Program-made: the position numbers and the translations under genes
NCBI RefSeq assembly: GCF_000247695.1
Contig: NW_004624776.1
Coordinates: forward strand, 11,985,021 to 12,049,020
Reading direction: 5' to 3'
DNA length: 64,000 nt
From: Heterocephalus glaber
Lineage: Eukaryota; Chordata; Mammalia; Rodentia; Bathyergidae
In this document: one piece after another, positions 1 to 9,861 of the stretch
Layout of the letters: each line of letters opens with the position of its first letter
How positions within the stretch are numbered: position 1 is the stretch's first letter
Notes under the pieces: generated by a model
Told to the model about the DNA's origin: nothing
Database searches by the model: none
The model's input: the letters and a program-made list of their open reading frames with translations, nothing else

Positions 1-400
1 CCCCGCCCCGCACCGCACCGCACGCAGCGGCTGCGAGCGCGACACCCACTCCGGCCCGGCCACAGCCGCGGCCACGCCCCCTCCCGGCGGGGGGGTGCCC
101 CCGGCCTGAGCAGGAGGGGGGCTCAGCGCCTGCTCCGCCAACCAGAGCCCACTCACAGGGCCGCTTCGCTAGGATTGGCGAGCGCCTCGGCCAATGGGGA
201 GCCAGCAGGCGCGCGCGGAGCGTCGCGCCGAGGGGCGGGGGATTGCGGAGGAGGAGGCTCTCACTGTTAGTCCTTCACCCCAGCTCCGGGAGGAGGTTTT
301 GGCTAGAGTCCCTTTCCGAGTGGCCAGGTGGGGTTACTTTTGGCTGAGTTCATCCTTGTAGCCTCTCCGGTTGCTGTGCACCCACGACAATCGCCGTGAG
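1..400. promoter_or_regulatory. CpG-island promoter region
   Basis: The first 240 bases are extremely G+C and CpG rich, unlike the AT-rich DNA that follows. A GC box (GGGGCGGGG) lies at 232-240, a CCAAT box at 191-195, and an inverted CCAAT (ATTGG) at 174-178. There is no obvious TATA box. Such islands mark constitutive RNA polymerase II promoters. Opposed CCAAT boxes would suit a divergent promoter. A possible splice donor (CAG|GTGGGG) sits near 326 on the plus strand, but no exon downstream is recognisable, so the direction and identity of the gene are unknown. The island may extend left of the window. Confidence 0.75.
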
Positions 401-421
401 TTTTCACCTATACCCTAATCT

Positions 422-476
422 TACCTGGGTTTTGAGGGCTCCTAGGATCGAAGGTCGGTGTACCTGGGTTTTGAGG
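422..476. repeat. Short direct repeat next to the CpG island
   Basis: The 16 bases TACCTGGGTTTTGAGG occur at 422-437 and again at 461-476, separated by 23 bases. The two copies are identical. They lie at the edge of the CpG island, in what could be the first exon or the start of intron 1. No function can be assigned. Confidence 0.7.
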
Positions 477-1554
477 ATTTAGTCACTTCTGAGAGGACTA
501 TGGCCCTGTCATCAGTTGGTTGTATATCCTGCACTAATCTGTTAACGGTGTGCCTTCAGACCCTTCTCATCTTCTTCTGCAGACCCTTCTTCCCTTTCGT
601 GCTTACCCTATCTCCAATTTCTCTGCATCCCAGATGTGAGAAAAGCCACAATCCCTATGAAACACAGGCTATCCCTGAGCCCCCTAACCTAAGCCCTATC
701 ATAGTGGAACATAGGCAGGCAGTGCCAGATGACTGAATTGAAAATAGATTTAAGAAGAAAAGAAGGGAGCAGGAAAAGAAGAAAAGCCAAGTATGTTCTC
801 CTAGGTCCTGAAGAAAATGAGTTTGAAATGTAGAATAGAAATACGTCTTATTTGGATGCCTTTAAAAAATTACAAGTAAGATCACAAAAGGGAAAAACAT
901 TTAGGAAAAAAATTTCCAAATACCAATAAAGACCCCCCAAAACGCTAATTCAGGTATCTTGATCTGTCTTACAGACACCTGATAACAATCCACAACTGTT
1001 CCCACTATCAGCAGCAACTAAAAGCTAGGGGAAATACACAGCAGTTGATAATGATTTCAGAAGTTTGCAGGACCAGAAAGACAATAGAAAAAAATCATGC
1101 GCTCATCTTCATAAAATGTCTAATCCAGTCATTACTTTCAAAGGATGGATTTTTAAAGCTCTCTTTTAAAGTGATACATTACCATATTGTCCCTACTTGA
1201 TATATACTGGTAATTAATAAGGTAAACAAGATTTTAGTGAATAATTCCAAAGTCCTAGTAGTCCTGAATCCAAAGCTGAATTGACATTTAAATTAAAATG
1301 ACTTTCCTTCATTTCATCTTCACTTACCCAGGGGACTAGCTGCCATGTCTATATTTAGATCATTGATTTAGAACTCAAAAATATGAAGGCATAAGACACC
1401 TAGGGTGTGTTCAAAGTTGCCAGTCACATTTCCCTGGCTCTTCCTTTCTTCAGTAACTTTTTCCTTGCATGAGCTGCTGCTAGACTTAGTTTGCAACACT
1501 CCTGGTATTAGCCCTTACTCAAACATTTCTGAATTGTTCAGGTTTGCTTAATAC
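477..1554. other. Sequence after the CpG island, no confident gene
   Basis: An open frame of 92 codons (458-736, plus) runs through here. It shows no recognised domain. The same frame continues past its stop into a lysine/arginine-rich stretch encoded by a purine-rich tract at about 750-800. A splice-acceptor-like sequence (TCTTACAG) ends near 974, followed by about 75 codons without a stop in one frame. These could be remnants of a transcribed region belonging to the island promoter, but nothing here matches a family I know. From 1100 to 1550 the DNA is AT-rich and featureless. Confidence 0.4.
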
Positions 1555-1675
1555 AGGTTAAGTCTCCCCTAATTAGATCATCAGTCCTGTGAGGGTAAGG
1601 TCCTCAATTTATACTTCTCTTTCCTTTATGCATAATTCCTCACACAGTGCTGAACTTGTAGTAAATATACCTCTA
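1555..1675 (+). repeat. L2 LINE 3' end fragment (diverged)
   Basis: The order of motifs, a 'ctgtgaggg..aaggtcct' block followed by 'cacacagtgctgaacttgtagtaaata', follows the 3' end of mammalian L2. The match is old and degraded. Confidence 0.45.
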
Positions 1676-1708
1676 CTCTTAGTATTGTGTCCATAATATA
1701 ACAAAATT

Positions 1709-1805
1709 GGGTTGGGGATTTAGCTCAGTGGTTCCACCGCCTGCCTCGAAAGCGCAAGGTCCTGAGTTCAATCCCTGGTACCAAAAAAAAAAAGCCCAAC
1801 TTGAT
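1709..1805 (+). mobile_element. Young tRNA-derived (ID-like) SINE
   Basis: The body starts GGGGATTTAGCTCAGTGG (Pol III A box), carries a B box near GAGTTCAATCC, and ends TACC followed by 12 A. It is flanked by a perfect 17-base target-site duplication (CATAATATAACAAAATT) at 1692-1708 and 1806-1822, so it was inserted by the L1 machinery. Twelve non-A bases (1794-1805) separate the A-tail from the right duplication, which is unusual for this family. Confidence 0.92.
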
Positions 1806-1822
1806 CATAATATAACAAAATT

Positions 1823-2482
1823 ATTTCAAATACACTGTACCTGTGAACTAGTTTAAATACAAATTGTTCTGAGTAGTCTTGTTAGGGACATGTGCCCACC
1901 ACTAATAAGTGTTTGAAAAATGTTGCTGAATCAGGGAGTGAATTGTTTGCCTGTCACAGAAACTTGACTAAAGTGATTACCAGTAGGGGCACTTGTCACA
2001 AAATAAGATTGGAGCCCCAAGGCTTCTACAGCATCTCCTTGGTGTCCCGTGCCTTAGGCTCCTTTTAGCCCATTGGCTATAATGTCCTAGTCATGTGACT
2101 TTGAGTTCATCCTCAAAAACTAGCTGCTCCTTTTCTTGGCATTTCATCACATGGAAAATGGTAGGGGAGACAGGCAAGGAGCAGAATATCAAAAAGGTGC
2201 ATGCCAATTAAGACTGTCGCATTTAACCAGCTTTCCAGGAAACCCCCATTAGCACTTTACATTTTGTTTCTGATTAGGTAAGACCCATGTCATGTGACCA
2301 CCCCATCTGCAGAGGAGTCAGAAGTACTAAGTATTTTAAGCTGGAAAAATGTCAGAGTTGTTACCAAAAGAGAAGAGGAATCCAGATACTTGGTATCATA
2401 GCAGCAATACCTGTCATTGCTCCTGAATAAATGAATTGATCATTGAGCCCTCATTCTACTTATTCATGAAAATACCTACTTT
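1823..2482. other. Unique AT-rich DNA
   Basis: No repeat family, open frame or regulatory element that I can support. Sequence is single-copy in appearance with moderate A+T. Confidence 0.5.
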
Positions 2483-2493
2483 AAGAAAGGGTT

Positions 2494-2580
2494 CCTGGGC
2501 CAGGGATTTAGCTCAGTGGTGCTGCTGCCTGCCTCACAAGCGCAAGGTCCTGAGTTCTATACCAGGTACCAAAAAGAAAA
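2494..2580 (+). mobile_element. Young tRNA-derived (ID-like) SINE
   Basis: Same family as the copy at 1709. The A box is intact (TTTAGCTCAGTGG), but the B box has changed (GTTCTATACC). The tail is AAAAAGAAAA. An exact 11-base target-site duplication, AAGAAAGGGTT, lies at 2483-2493 and 2581-2591. Confidence 0.9.
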
Positions 2581-2635
2581 AAGAAAGGGTTACTGAAGTC
2601 TCAGTAAGAAAACAAATCACCCAATTTTAAAATAA

Positions 2636-3440
2636 GCAAAAGGTCTGAATAGAGGCTTCATCAAAGTAGAGATGACAACATGCAGATGGCCAGCAAGCAT
2701 ATACTCCACAGCATATGTTATTAGGAGATAAAAGTAAAACAAGAAGGAAATAGCACAACATTTAAAATGACTAAAATGCAAAAGAATAACAACACCAAAT
2801 GCTGGTGAGGATGTAGAGCAACAGAAATGTTTGTGCATTGATGCTGGGAACAAAAAATGCAACTACCTTGGAAGATAGCTTGGCAGTTTTGTACACAGTT
2901 AAGCACAGTTTTACCAGAAGATCCAGCAGTCACATTTCTAAGAAATAACCTAGTTGAGTTGAAAACTATGTCTACACAAAAACTTAGACTGGAATGTAAT
3001 TCACCAAACACTGGAAGAAACTAAGATGTCCTTCACCAGATGAACAGATAAACAAATATGCTCTACTCACAATGGAGTATTTTTCAGCAATAAAAATGAA
3101 AGGCGCTGTCAAGCCACAAAAAGGCATTGGAGAAGCTTAAATGTTTACAGCTAAATAAGAGAAGCCAGTTTGAAAAGGCTACATATTTCATGTTTCCTAG
3201 TCTATGGCATATTGGAAATGGCAAAAATATGAAGAAGATAAAACGGTCAGTTCTTACCAGAGTTCAGATGAAGAGAAAATGGGAATGAGGAACAAGTGGA
3301 ACCTCGGATTTTTAGGGTAGTGCAAGTGCTCTGTATGATGCTGTAGTGGTGGATACACATCATTTGTTAAAACCCATTGAATAGAATGAACAAAGAATGA
3401 ACTCTAATGGAAACTGATTTTAATTAATACAAATGCATCG
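2636..3440 (+). mobile_element. Old L1M LINE 3' end
   Basis: Recognisable order of late-ORF2 and 3' UTR landmarks of the L1M group: 'aatgctggtgaggatgtagagcaac' region near 2800, 'gatccagcagtcacatttct' near 2920, 'aagatgtccttcaccagatgaacagataaac' near 3025, and 'ggatttttagggtagtgcaagtgctctgtatgatg' near 3305. It is heavily mutated and 5'-truncated. Open frames on either strand inside it are not genes. Confidence 0.8.
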
Positions 3441-3576
3441 ATACTGGTTCATTGTAAAAATTTGCCACGCTAAATACAAGATTTTGTAATAGGAAAAACT
3501 AAAGGAAGAGGGTCATGGAACTGTAAGTACTATCTGATAAATTATTCTTTAAGTCTAAAATTACTAAGAAATAGAA

Positions 3577-3848
3577 TGAGCTAATAACTTTTTTTTTAAG
3601 ACTAGGAACAGGTACAAACACCCAATGATAAATGTAAATGTATTGTATACCTAAAATGTACCAATTAATATATAAATAATAAAAAAGAAAGAAAGAAAAT
3701 ATGAAAAAAATAAAAATGAAATAAAATTCAGCAATGCTAATTTTACTGCCAAAAAAAAAAAGAGCAGGAAAAATTTATTGAGAGAAAGCTTCTAAGAGAG
3801 ACAGAAGGGGGACTGGAAAATGGGTTGCCCCTGAGCTAATAACTTTTT
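3577..3848 (-). mobile_element. Retrocopy of an LTR-initiated transcript
   Basis: A perfect 17-base duplication, TGAGCTAATAACTTTTT, lies at 3577-3593 and 3832-3848. Read on the minus strand, the insert starts at 3831 with GGGGCAACCC and runs through a polyadenylation signal (AATAAA) in a block matching the R region of the solo LTR at 29.85-30.37 kb. It then continues about 150 bases into AT-rich sequence before ending in a T-run (an A-tail on the minus strand). The copy at 53.5 kb starts at the same base. A processed LTR RNA that read past its poly(A) site is the simplest explanation. Alternatively, the AT-rich part could be a separate insertion. Confidence 0.65.
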
Positions 3849-3891
3849 AAAAACCAAGCCAATAAGAACCATAGTTAACATAATAAAATGT

Positions 3892-4096
3892 TTCTCTCTC
3901 TCTCTCTCTTTTTTTTTTTTGAAGTACTGGGGATTACATCCAGGGCATTCACACTAAGCTACATTGCCAACCCTCTTTTTAACTTTTATTTTGAGACAGG
4001 TGTCACTAAGTCCCCCAAACTAGGCTTGAACTTACCATCTTCCTGCCACAGCCTCCCAGAGTGCTGGTACAAATGTGCACCACCATGCTGGCTCCA
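3892..4096 (-). mobile_element. B4-type SINE (B1 + ID fusion)
   Basis: On the minus strand a B1-like 5' half (about 4096-3990, with 'ccagcactctgggaggct') is followed by an ID-like 3' half (about 3985-3921, with 'aatgtagctta') and a tail of A's plus (GA)n, seen here as the CT/T tract at 3892-3920. This two-part structure defines B4 and points to a rodent. Confidence 0.75.
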
Positions 4097-4420
4097 TTTT
4101 AGTTTTTTTAAAAACCATCATTGTTTTATTGATGGACCTTTATTGTAGTCACAAATTCCATCCTGCTCTAATTATTAGTAAATCTTCTTTAAAAGTTATT
4201 CATCACATGTAGTTTTTAAGAAAAAATTTTTAAGAAAGTTTTTATAAATGCTTTTACATTGAAAAATTTACATTGAAAATGTATTTAATAGTTGGATGAA
4301 TACAACTATGAATAAATAGCCGTATGCTTCTTATCCAATTTCATCATCGTCTATGCACTACCATATCAACTTCATATTTCTCTATCCCTCCCTCAGTCCC
4401 TCTCTGTACATGATTTTTTA

Positions 4421-4510
4421 GTTTTGTCTTTTTTTTGGGTACCAGGGATCGAACTCGGGTCCTTGCACTTGTGAGGCAGGCAGTGGAACCACTGAGCTAA
4501 ATCCCCAGCC
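4421..4510 (-). mobile_element. Young tRNA-derived (ID-like) SINE
   Basis: Minus-strand copy: GGGGATTTAGCTCAGTGG at the right end, B box complement 'gggatcgaactc' near 4445, T-run (A-tail) at the left. The duplication TGTACATGAT/CTTTTT at 4405-4420 and 4511-4526 has one mismatch. Confidence 0.9.
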
Positions 4511-4579
4511 TGTACATGACTTTTTAAATGGAACCACTTGAAGGTAATTTGAAGACACCAAAATATTTTACCCTAAATG

Positions 4580-4969
4580 TGTTAGTCACTATGACACAAT
4601 ATATGATATAATCAACTTAAAAGGAGGAAAGATTTATTTTGGTTCATGGTTTCAGAGGTTTTAGTTCATAGTTGCTTTAGGTAGGCCTGTTGTGAAGCAG
4701 AACATCATAGAAGAGAGTGCATGATGGAGCAAAACTGCTTGTGTCATGGAGGCCAGGAAGGGGGTGGGGGAGAGGCGGGAGGGAGGGAGGGAGAGAGGAG
4801 AAAAGTGCAGAGAGGCACTGTAGCCTCAACATGCTCTTCAAGGGTGCACTCCCAATGACCTCTTCCTCGCTCTAGGCCCCACCCTCTAAATGTTCCACCA
4901 CCTCCCAGCAGTGCCCCAAGATGGGGCAACATGAACCTTTGGAGGCCACTGACTATCTAAAACATAACA
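4580..4969 (-). mobile_element. MaLR-type LTR (MST/MLT-like), antisense
   Basis: Read on the plus strand it begins TGTTAGTC and ends CATAACA. In between it has the 'aggaggaaagatttattttggttcatggtttcagagg' block and 'gccccaccctctaaatgttccaccacctcccagcagtg'. This is the antisense of a MaLR LTR. A purine-rich (GGGA)n tract fills about 4755-4800. Solo LTR with no internal region. Confidence 0.7.
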
Positions 4970-5190
4970 CCAAATACTTAAGTATGTATCTCCAAGAGTA
5001 AAAATTTGTTGATTGTTATAGAATAGAAGAAAAGACATGAAGAACCTATAAAATGCGATAGTGGAGATCAGGTACCTGTAAATATTGAAGGCTTTAATAC
5101 AACCCCCTCCTCTTTGGTTCCTGTAAATATATGACCACACTGATACACAAGCCTTATCCCATGGGCTGGTATCATGCTGAAGTAGTAAAA
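4970..5190. other. Short unique interval
   Basis: No recognised repeat. An 84-codon minus-strand open frame crosses it into the neighbouring LTR and is not believed to be coding. Confidence 0.4.
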
Positions 5191-5203
5191 TTAAATTAGG
5201 GAC

Positions 5204-5312
5204 GGGGGGCCAGGGATTCAGCTCAGTGGTTCTGCTGCCTGCCTCACAAGCACAAGGACCCGAGTTTGATCCCCAGTACCAAAATAAATAAATAAATTAA
5301 TTAATTAATTAA
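5204..5312 (+). mobile_element. Young tRNA-derived (ID-like) SINE
   Basis: Same family; A box ATTCAGCTCAGTGG, B box GAGTTTGATCC, then CAGTACC and an A-rich tail that has expanded as AAAT/TTAA repeats (5281-5312). The 13-base duplication TTAAATTAGGGAC is exact at 5191-5203 and 5313-5325. Confidence 0.92.
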
Positions 5313-5325
5313 TTAAATTAGGGAC

Positions 5326-6261
5326 AGGACAGAAGTGAAATGGACATCATTTGTAGAGAGAATTCTGGTGATGCAGGCAACCGTGAGTGTCATAAAATCA
5401 TAAGTATGCAGTGTGTGGTACAGCCAGTTCTGGGCCCAGGAGTGAGTGGGATGCAGCTGTTAAGCATCATTATGCTAACTGAACAGCTCTCCAGCATAAT
5501 CTTAACAAGATCTTCAAAATGACATTTCTAAAACCTCTTGAAATATGCCATCTTTGTTCCTGACCTGGTCAGAATCTTGGGTTGATTTCCAGAGTTAAAT
5601 GTGGGCAGCTCTGATGTCATCTTGACTTGGGATCTGATAGTGATGACACAGTAACTTTTTCAAGACACTTTATAAATTAGATATTTGCTCAGTGATTTGC
5701 TGAAGCTCTCTTTTGTCATCACTAAGTCGTTAGTGGAAAAACAATTGTCATTCTTTTTACTTAATAACATGTCATCTTACATAAAAATTACAAACTGCTT
5801 TGCATTAGGAAGTGATTTCAGTCACACTTTGGGGAAGCTGAAGAACAAAGAGTGGTTGCTAATTAAAAGAATATAATTAGAATATGTAAGAAATCAAATT
5901 ATAAAAGCATAATAATTGTCATCATTTTTGACATGCTCATTTGTACTTGTTATCAGAATGAAATGAAATGACTGCAAATACCTTAGTCCTCAGAAATTAA
6001 TTTAGTGCTATACGTAAATCTTTATAAACACACTTCACTTGCTCTAACTTTCATTTACAGGATAGTATCTATTTTTATCTTGACATTAAAGTAATATAAC
6101 TATAGCCATATATATATGTACCCACATCTCACTAGAATGAAATCTTCCCTCAAAATGAGAAATTATATCTTAGATTTAAATATTAACTAAACTATCTCAT
6201 GAAAGCAGAGCAGTATATTGACATTAACCCAATTGTGAGGTGATACAAAATACAGAGGAAG
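5326..6261. other. Unique AT-rich DNA
   Basis: Contains only short open frames (60 and 63 codons) without recognisable features. No confident repeats or regulatory signals were seen. Confidence 0.5.
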
Positions 6262-6400
6262 TGATAATAACAAACATTTATTGATATTTCTCTGCACAGG
6301 AGAGTGTATTTGCTATGTTTAAACTTCATAACATCTTTTTAATATGTGTTCTCATACCCATTTTACAGATAAAACAGAAAAATTGTGTTATCTTCACCAA
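6262..6400 (+). repeat. MIR SINE fragment
   Basis: Shows the MIR order 'aacaaacatttattgat', 'aacttcataacatctttttaa' and 'ctcatacccattttacagataaa' at 6270-6378. Old tRNA-derived mammalian SINE, diverged. Confidence 0.7.
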
Positions 6401-6604
6401 GCATGCCTAGTCAAGAGTCATCAATATTTTCATGGCCAACTGTTTTTCTGTTCCAGTTCTCACTGAGACCACATAGCAAAGTCACACATTATTCTGACAA
6501 GCATACAGCTGACACTTCTCTCAAACCCATCCCCAGCCCTCCTTTCCCATTGCCACTGACCCAGCAGGGGCCACCGTCATCCCTTTCTGTGCTGTGACGG
6601 TATT

Positions 6605-7095
6605 TCTAATACATTTCTGTTGCTTTCATTCTCCTTCAATGTGGGATTTTTAAAATATAGATCTGGTTGCATCTTTCCCCTGTTCAGAAATCTTCAGAGG
6701 AGACTCCACCATCTACAAGATAAATCAAAGTATAATAATAATATAATAACCCAGCCCCAAGCAGTTTTCCTAGAGCACCCTCACCACCACTAACAATCCC
6801 CACATGCCCTGAGCATCTGTCTGAACAGTCCTTCTGCCTTTCCTCATCTGAAAAGCTCAGCTTTTACCAGCAGCTCAAATGTTGCCATTCCCTGCAGCCT
6901 TTCTGGGCAATTGTCCATCCCCACCTATGTGACTCCTGCTGAGCTCCTTCCCACAGTTTTATTTACACTGATACCTCTTTGTCCTCCACCAGACTGGGAA
7001 TTCCTTGAGGGAAGAAACTCATTCATCTTGAGTCCATACCCTCTAATACAGACAGGCATCCATGGAGTTCATATTCATTGAACAAATTTTCATGA
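6605..7095 (+). repeat. L2 LINE 3' region
   Basis: Follows the L2 3' end in order: 'cttcagaggagactccaccatctacaagataaa' at 6690, 'ccttctgcctttcctc' at 6830, 'cagctcaaatgttgcc' at 6870, 'tttatttacactgatacctct' near 6960, and 'gactgggaattccttgagggaagaaactc' at 6995. The translated remnants are unreadable because of age. Confidence 0.7.
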
Positions 7096-7099
7096 TACC

Positions 7100-7320
7100 C
7101 TAGGAGTACCTAATATCTAAGCAATCCAAACAACACTTAAAGTCAGAGGACTCCAAGATATCAGATGTAAAAATTTCCATGGTGAGTGCATTGAGAAATT
7201 GATGTTCCTTGATGATGGCATCAAGAAGGGTGAAGGTGTCCTGGTGGCTGTTGGTTCCGTGCATGCTGGCCAGCATGTGTTGGCAGCACCACACTTCCCA
7301 GACCCACCAGACACTAAGCA
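7100..7320. other. Unique interval
   Basis: No repeat recognised. Overlapping short open frames on both strands extend into the neighbouring TTG repeat and would give a glutamine run, which is an artefact of the microsatellite. Confidence 0.4.
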
Positions 7321-7334
7321 AGTTTGTTGTTGTT

Positions 7335-7365
<31 letters not shown>

Positions 7366-7481
7366 TTGAGACAAGGTCTCCTTATGTTGCCCAGATTGTC
7401 CTCAAACTTCTGGGCCTAAGTAATCCTCGTGCCTCAACCTCCCTGGTAGTTGGGACTAAGGTGTGTGCCACTGTGCTCAAT
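7321..7481 (-). mobile_element. B1-like SINE with (CAA)n tail
   Basis: Minus-strand B1/7SL-derived element: plus strand reads 'gagacaaggtctcctta', 'gcccagattgtcctcaaactt' and 'cctcaacctccctggtagttgggacta'. Its tail is a (CAA)n microsatellite, visible as (TTG)n with two TGC interruptions at 7322-7367. Confidence 0.8.
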
Positions 7482-7938
7482 TTCTGAGGAGCTTCTCTTG
7501 ACTCTCCTCCAACATCCATACAGTACTGATCTTGCTGGGGGCAGAGAGAGGACAAAAATTTAAATGTGAAGTTGCCTGGCTCCTGAATGTGGCACAACAA
7601 AATAGGCACAGGCCATAAATGGATACCACTCGTTTTCCACTTCCTCTGGACCCTAGAACCTTGAGAGGCAGGGGATTGGATATAAAGAGCATGAACTCTT
7701 GCATTTGACCAACCAGGATTAAATTTGAAATCCATAGTTTACTTGGGAAAGTAACTTAATGTCTGCAATTCCCCATTTACTCATACAAAATGAACATAAA
7801 AGTAGCTTTACGATGACCAATAAGCATTATTTCTCTTCTTTACCATGCCCTTTACCATGCCCTTTACGTGCCCATGTACTTTTTGATTTATATGATCCCT
7901 TCCCTTGATTACTGCTCTAGTTGAGATCTTAAATGTCC
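7482..7938. other. Unique DNA with tandem CCTTTAC motif
   Basis: No gene. The motif 'taccatgccctt' is repeated at about 7841 and 7853, a minor local duplication. A minus-strand open frame of 117 codons (7382-7735) runs partly through the B1 element and has no recognisable domain. Confidence 0.4.
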
Positions 7939-8252
7939 CCCAGAGGGCCATATGTTAAAGGTCCCCAGAGTGGTGGCATTGGGAGATGGTGGAATCTTTA
8001 GGAGAAGGAGCCACATGAGAGATCTTTATGTTATGGAGGGTTTGGAATCCTGGCCCCCTTCTTTCTCTCTTTGGCTTCCTGGCCATAGCCGTGTAGTTTA
8101 CTTCACCACCTGCTCCCACTATGATATGCTGCCTTTCCACAGGCCCAAAGCAATAGAGCCAAAACTGTGAGTCAAAATAAAACTTTTCTCTTTATGAGCT
8201 GATCATCTTGAGTATTTGTGATAGTGATGGAAATCTAAGAAAACCACTTGAA
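7939..8252 (+). mobile_element. MaLR LTR (MST/MLT1-like) fragment
   Basis: Shows 'ggtggcattgggagatggtggaatctttaggag' at 7970, 'ccataggcccaaagcaatagagccaaaactgtgag' type sequence at 8140-8170, then 'aaaataaaacttttctctttatgagctgatca'. These are in the order of a sense-strand MaLR LTR ending in its polyadenylation signal. Confidence 0.7.
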
Positions 8253-8984
8253 AGAAATGTGTTTCAAGTCAGTATTTCAGAAATAGCACAAAAGAGTTAC
8301 CTAGAAATGACTGAAGCAAAGCTTAGGAGGCAAACTAAAGTTCACTGTATGTACTTGAACAAACAGCAATTAGAGTATAGGATAAGCCTGTGTTTTCCAA
8401 TAAAGAATTATTTGAAAAACCAAATCCCCAACCTGATGTAGCTAAGGGCAGTAACCATATGCTGGCCCCGTAGAGAACCTCATGCAAATTGTTCATCTTC
8501 ATCTGAGACCTAGGGTCATTTTTGATCCACATGTACCTTGTTTTCATATCATTACAAACACTGAAGAGTTATAGCTCCAAATTTAGTTATTAAACTACAG
8601 AGTCTTCATTTTATTGCTTGTGTTATTACTATTCCTAATTTGCTCCTGAAAGAAATGTACAACAGTCTCTTGCAATGTATACCCTGCAAAATTACCTGCT
8701 GCAGTCACTTAGGATTGGCTTTTATCTCTGTGCTGTGGTAAGGTAGAGTTATATAAGCCACCCGAGCTTTTGGCAGGAAGGAAATAACTCCCAGACTGAT
8801 GCTACCTGAACAACTTGCCTTTATCATCAGATTCCAACTTGATCATCAGGCCTAAGGCTTTTGTTAGTTAACCATTCAAAGCCCATGTACATGTGAATTA
8901 TTAAGCAATAGCTTTTCCTATAAAATGTAAAGAGCTTTACAGATTTGAGGGGGTTAAATTTTATTTTTCCTTAGATAAGACCTT
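8253..8984. other. Unique DNA
   Basis: AT-rich, no convincing repeat or gene. Open frames of 70-77 codons on both strands lack features. Confidence 0.45.
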
Positions 8985-9125
8985 AAAGAGAAGATATTTG
9001 GCAGATGAATCATCTAAGACATAAAGAAACTGAATGACTTGCCTGGGGTCACAGAGGATTTTTATTTTAACAAATCTCAGAAGATTTCCTGACTCCCTTA
9101 GTTCCCAGTCTGAGTCATTCTTGGT
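8985..9125 (+). repeat. MIR SINE 3' portion (diverged)
   Basis: 'cataaagaaactgaatgacttgcctggggtcacagagg' at 9021-9058 and 'gactcccttagttcccagtctgagtcattctt' at 9090-9122 correspond to the MIR core and 3' half. Confidence 0.6.
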
Positions 9126-9129
9126 GGAA

Positions 9130-9780
9130 AGGAGTGTGTTTTATTCAACTCTACAATCCCCATGTCAGGTCCACTAGCCTTCCCTACCCTCAGCAATCAT
9201 CAGAGTTTCTCAATAACCATAAAGTGCAAATTATATCAAAAAATATTTATAGGAAAGACAAATTGCAAAATGCTCTGTGGTATGCTGAGCTAAGTACAAT
9301 ATTTCTTTCTGCCGTTAAGGAGATCCCTCACAACATGGAAGGGGGAACTCAAGCTTATACTCAAATGAAATAATTGTACATCAAGAAAAATATATGGTGG
9401 GTTTTAGAAGAGAAGTGGATTATGAATTAAATTCCACTGGAGTTTCATGGAGAGGAACAATATATCTATCCCTGTGGAAGGATGGAAGAAATGACAATAA
9501 GCCCAACCACAAAGGGGTTAGATGTCATTTTGACAAGCAGAGATGGCTGGAAAAGGGCATTTCAGGCCAAGATATTGTACTGTTGGGGAGAAGTTGGAGA
9601 GCTGGAGAAATGGTAGACTAAGTTGTGGAGAAAATGCAAGAAGGAGTTACACCTTAACTATGTAGGGTCATTAACTTCTTGCTAGGACATTCTGGCATAG
9701 TGGAGTAACAATAGGAGACTTTGAAGATAGTTTAGTCATTCAGCAAAGTATATGAAGCCATTAGGTTAGGCTCCAAGGAG
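9130..9780 (+). repeat. Ancient interspersed repeat, class not assigned
   Basis: Purine-rich sequence resembling the widespread old mammalian repeat with 'ggaaggcttcctggagga..tttgagctgagac..aaggatgagtagga' landmarks. Similar stretches occur at 10,985, 16,740, 26,460 and 53,090. The family name is uncertain. Frames of 75-79 codons here are not considered genes. Confidence 0.35.
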
Positions 9781-9861
9781 GGAGAGTGAAAAAGTTGCTG
9801 TGTATTCGAAGATTTCTGTCATCCAAGTAGAGCACCGTGGAGAAGAGAGATACAAGGTGCT

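Noticed and set aside
1709..1793. tRNA gene suggested by good A and B boxes (and similar sequences at ten other sites)
   Set aside because: The body does not fold as a cloverleaf with an anticodon stem, ends in TACC plus poly(A), is multi-copy and has target-site duplications: a SINE, not a tRNA gene.
2617..3011. Two overlapping minus-strand frames
   Set aside because: Antisense shadows of the L1M 3' end.
7117..7374. Minus-strand frame encoding a polyglutamine run
   Set aside because: The glutamines come only from the (TTG)n/(CAA)n microsatellite tail of a B1-like SINE.
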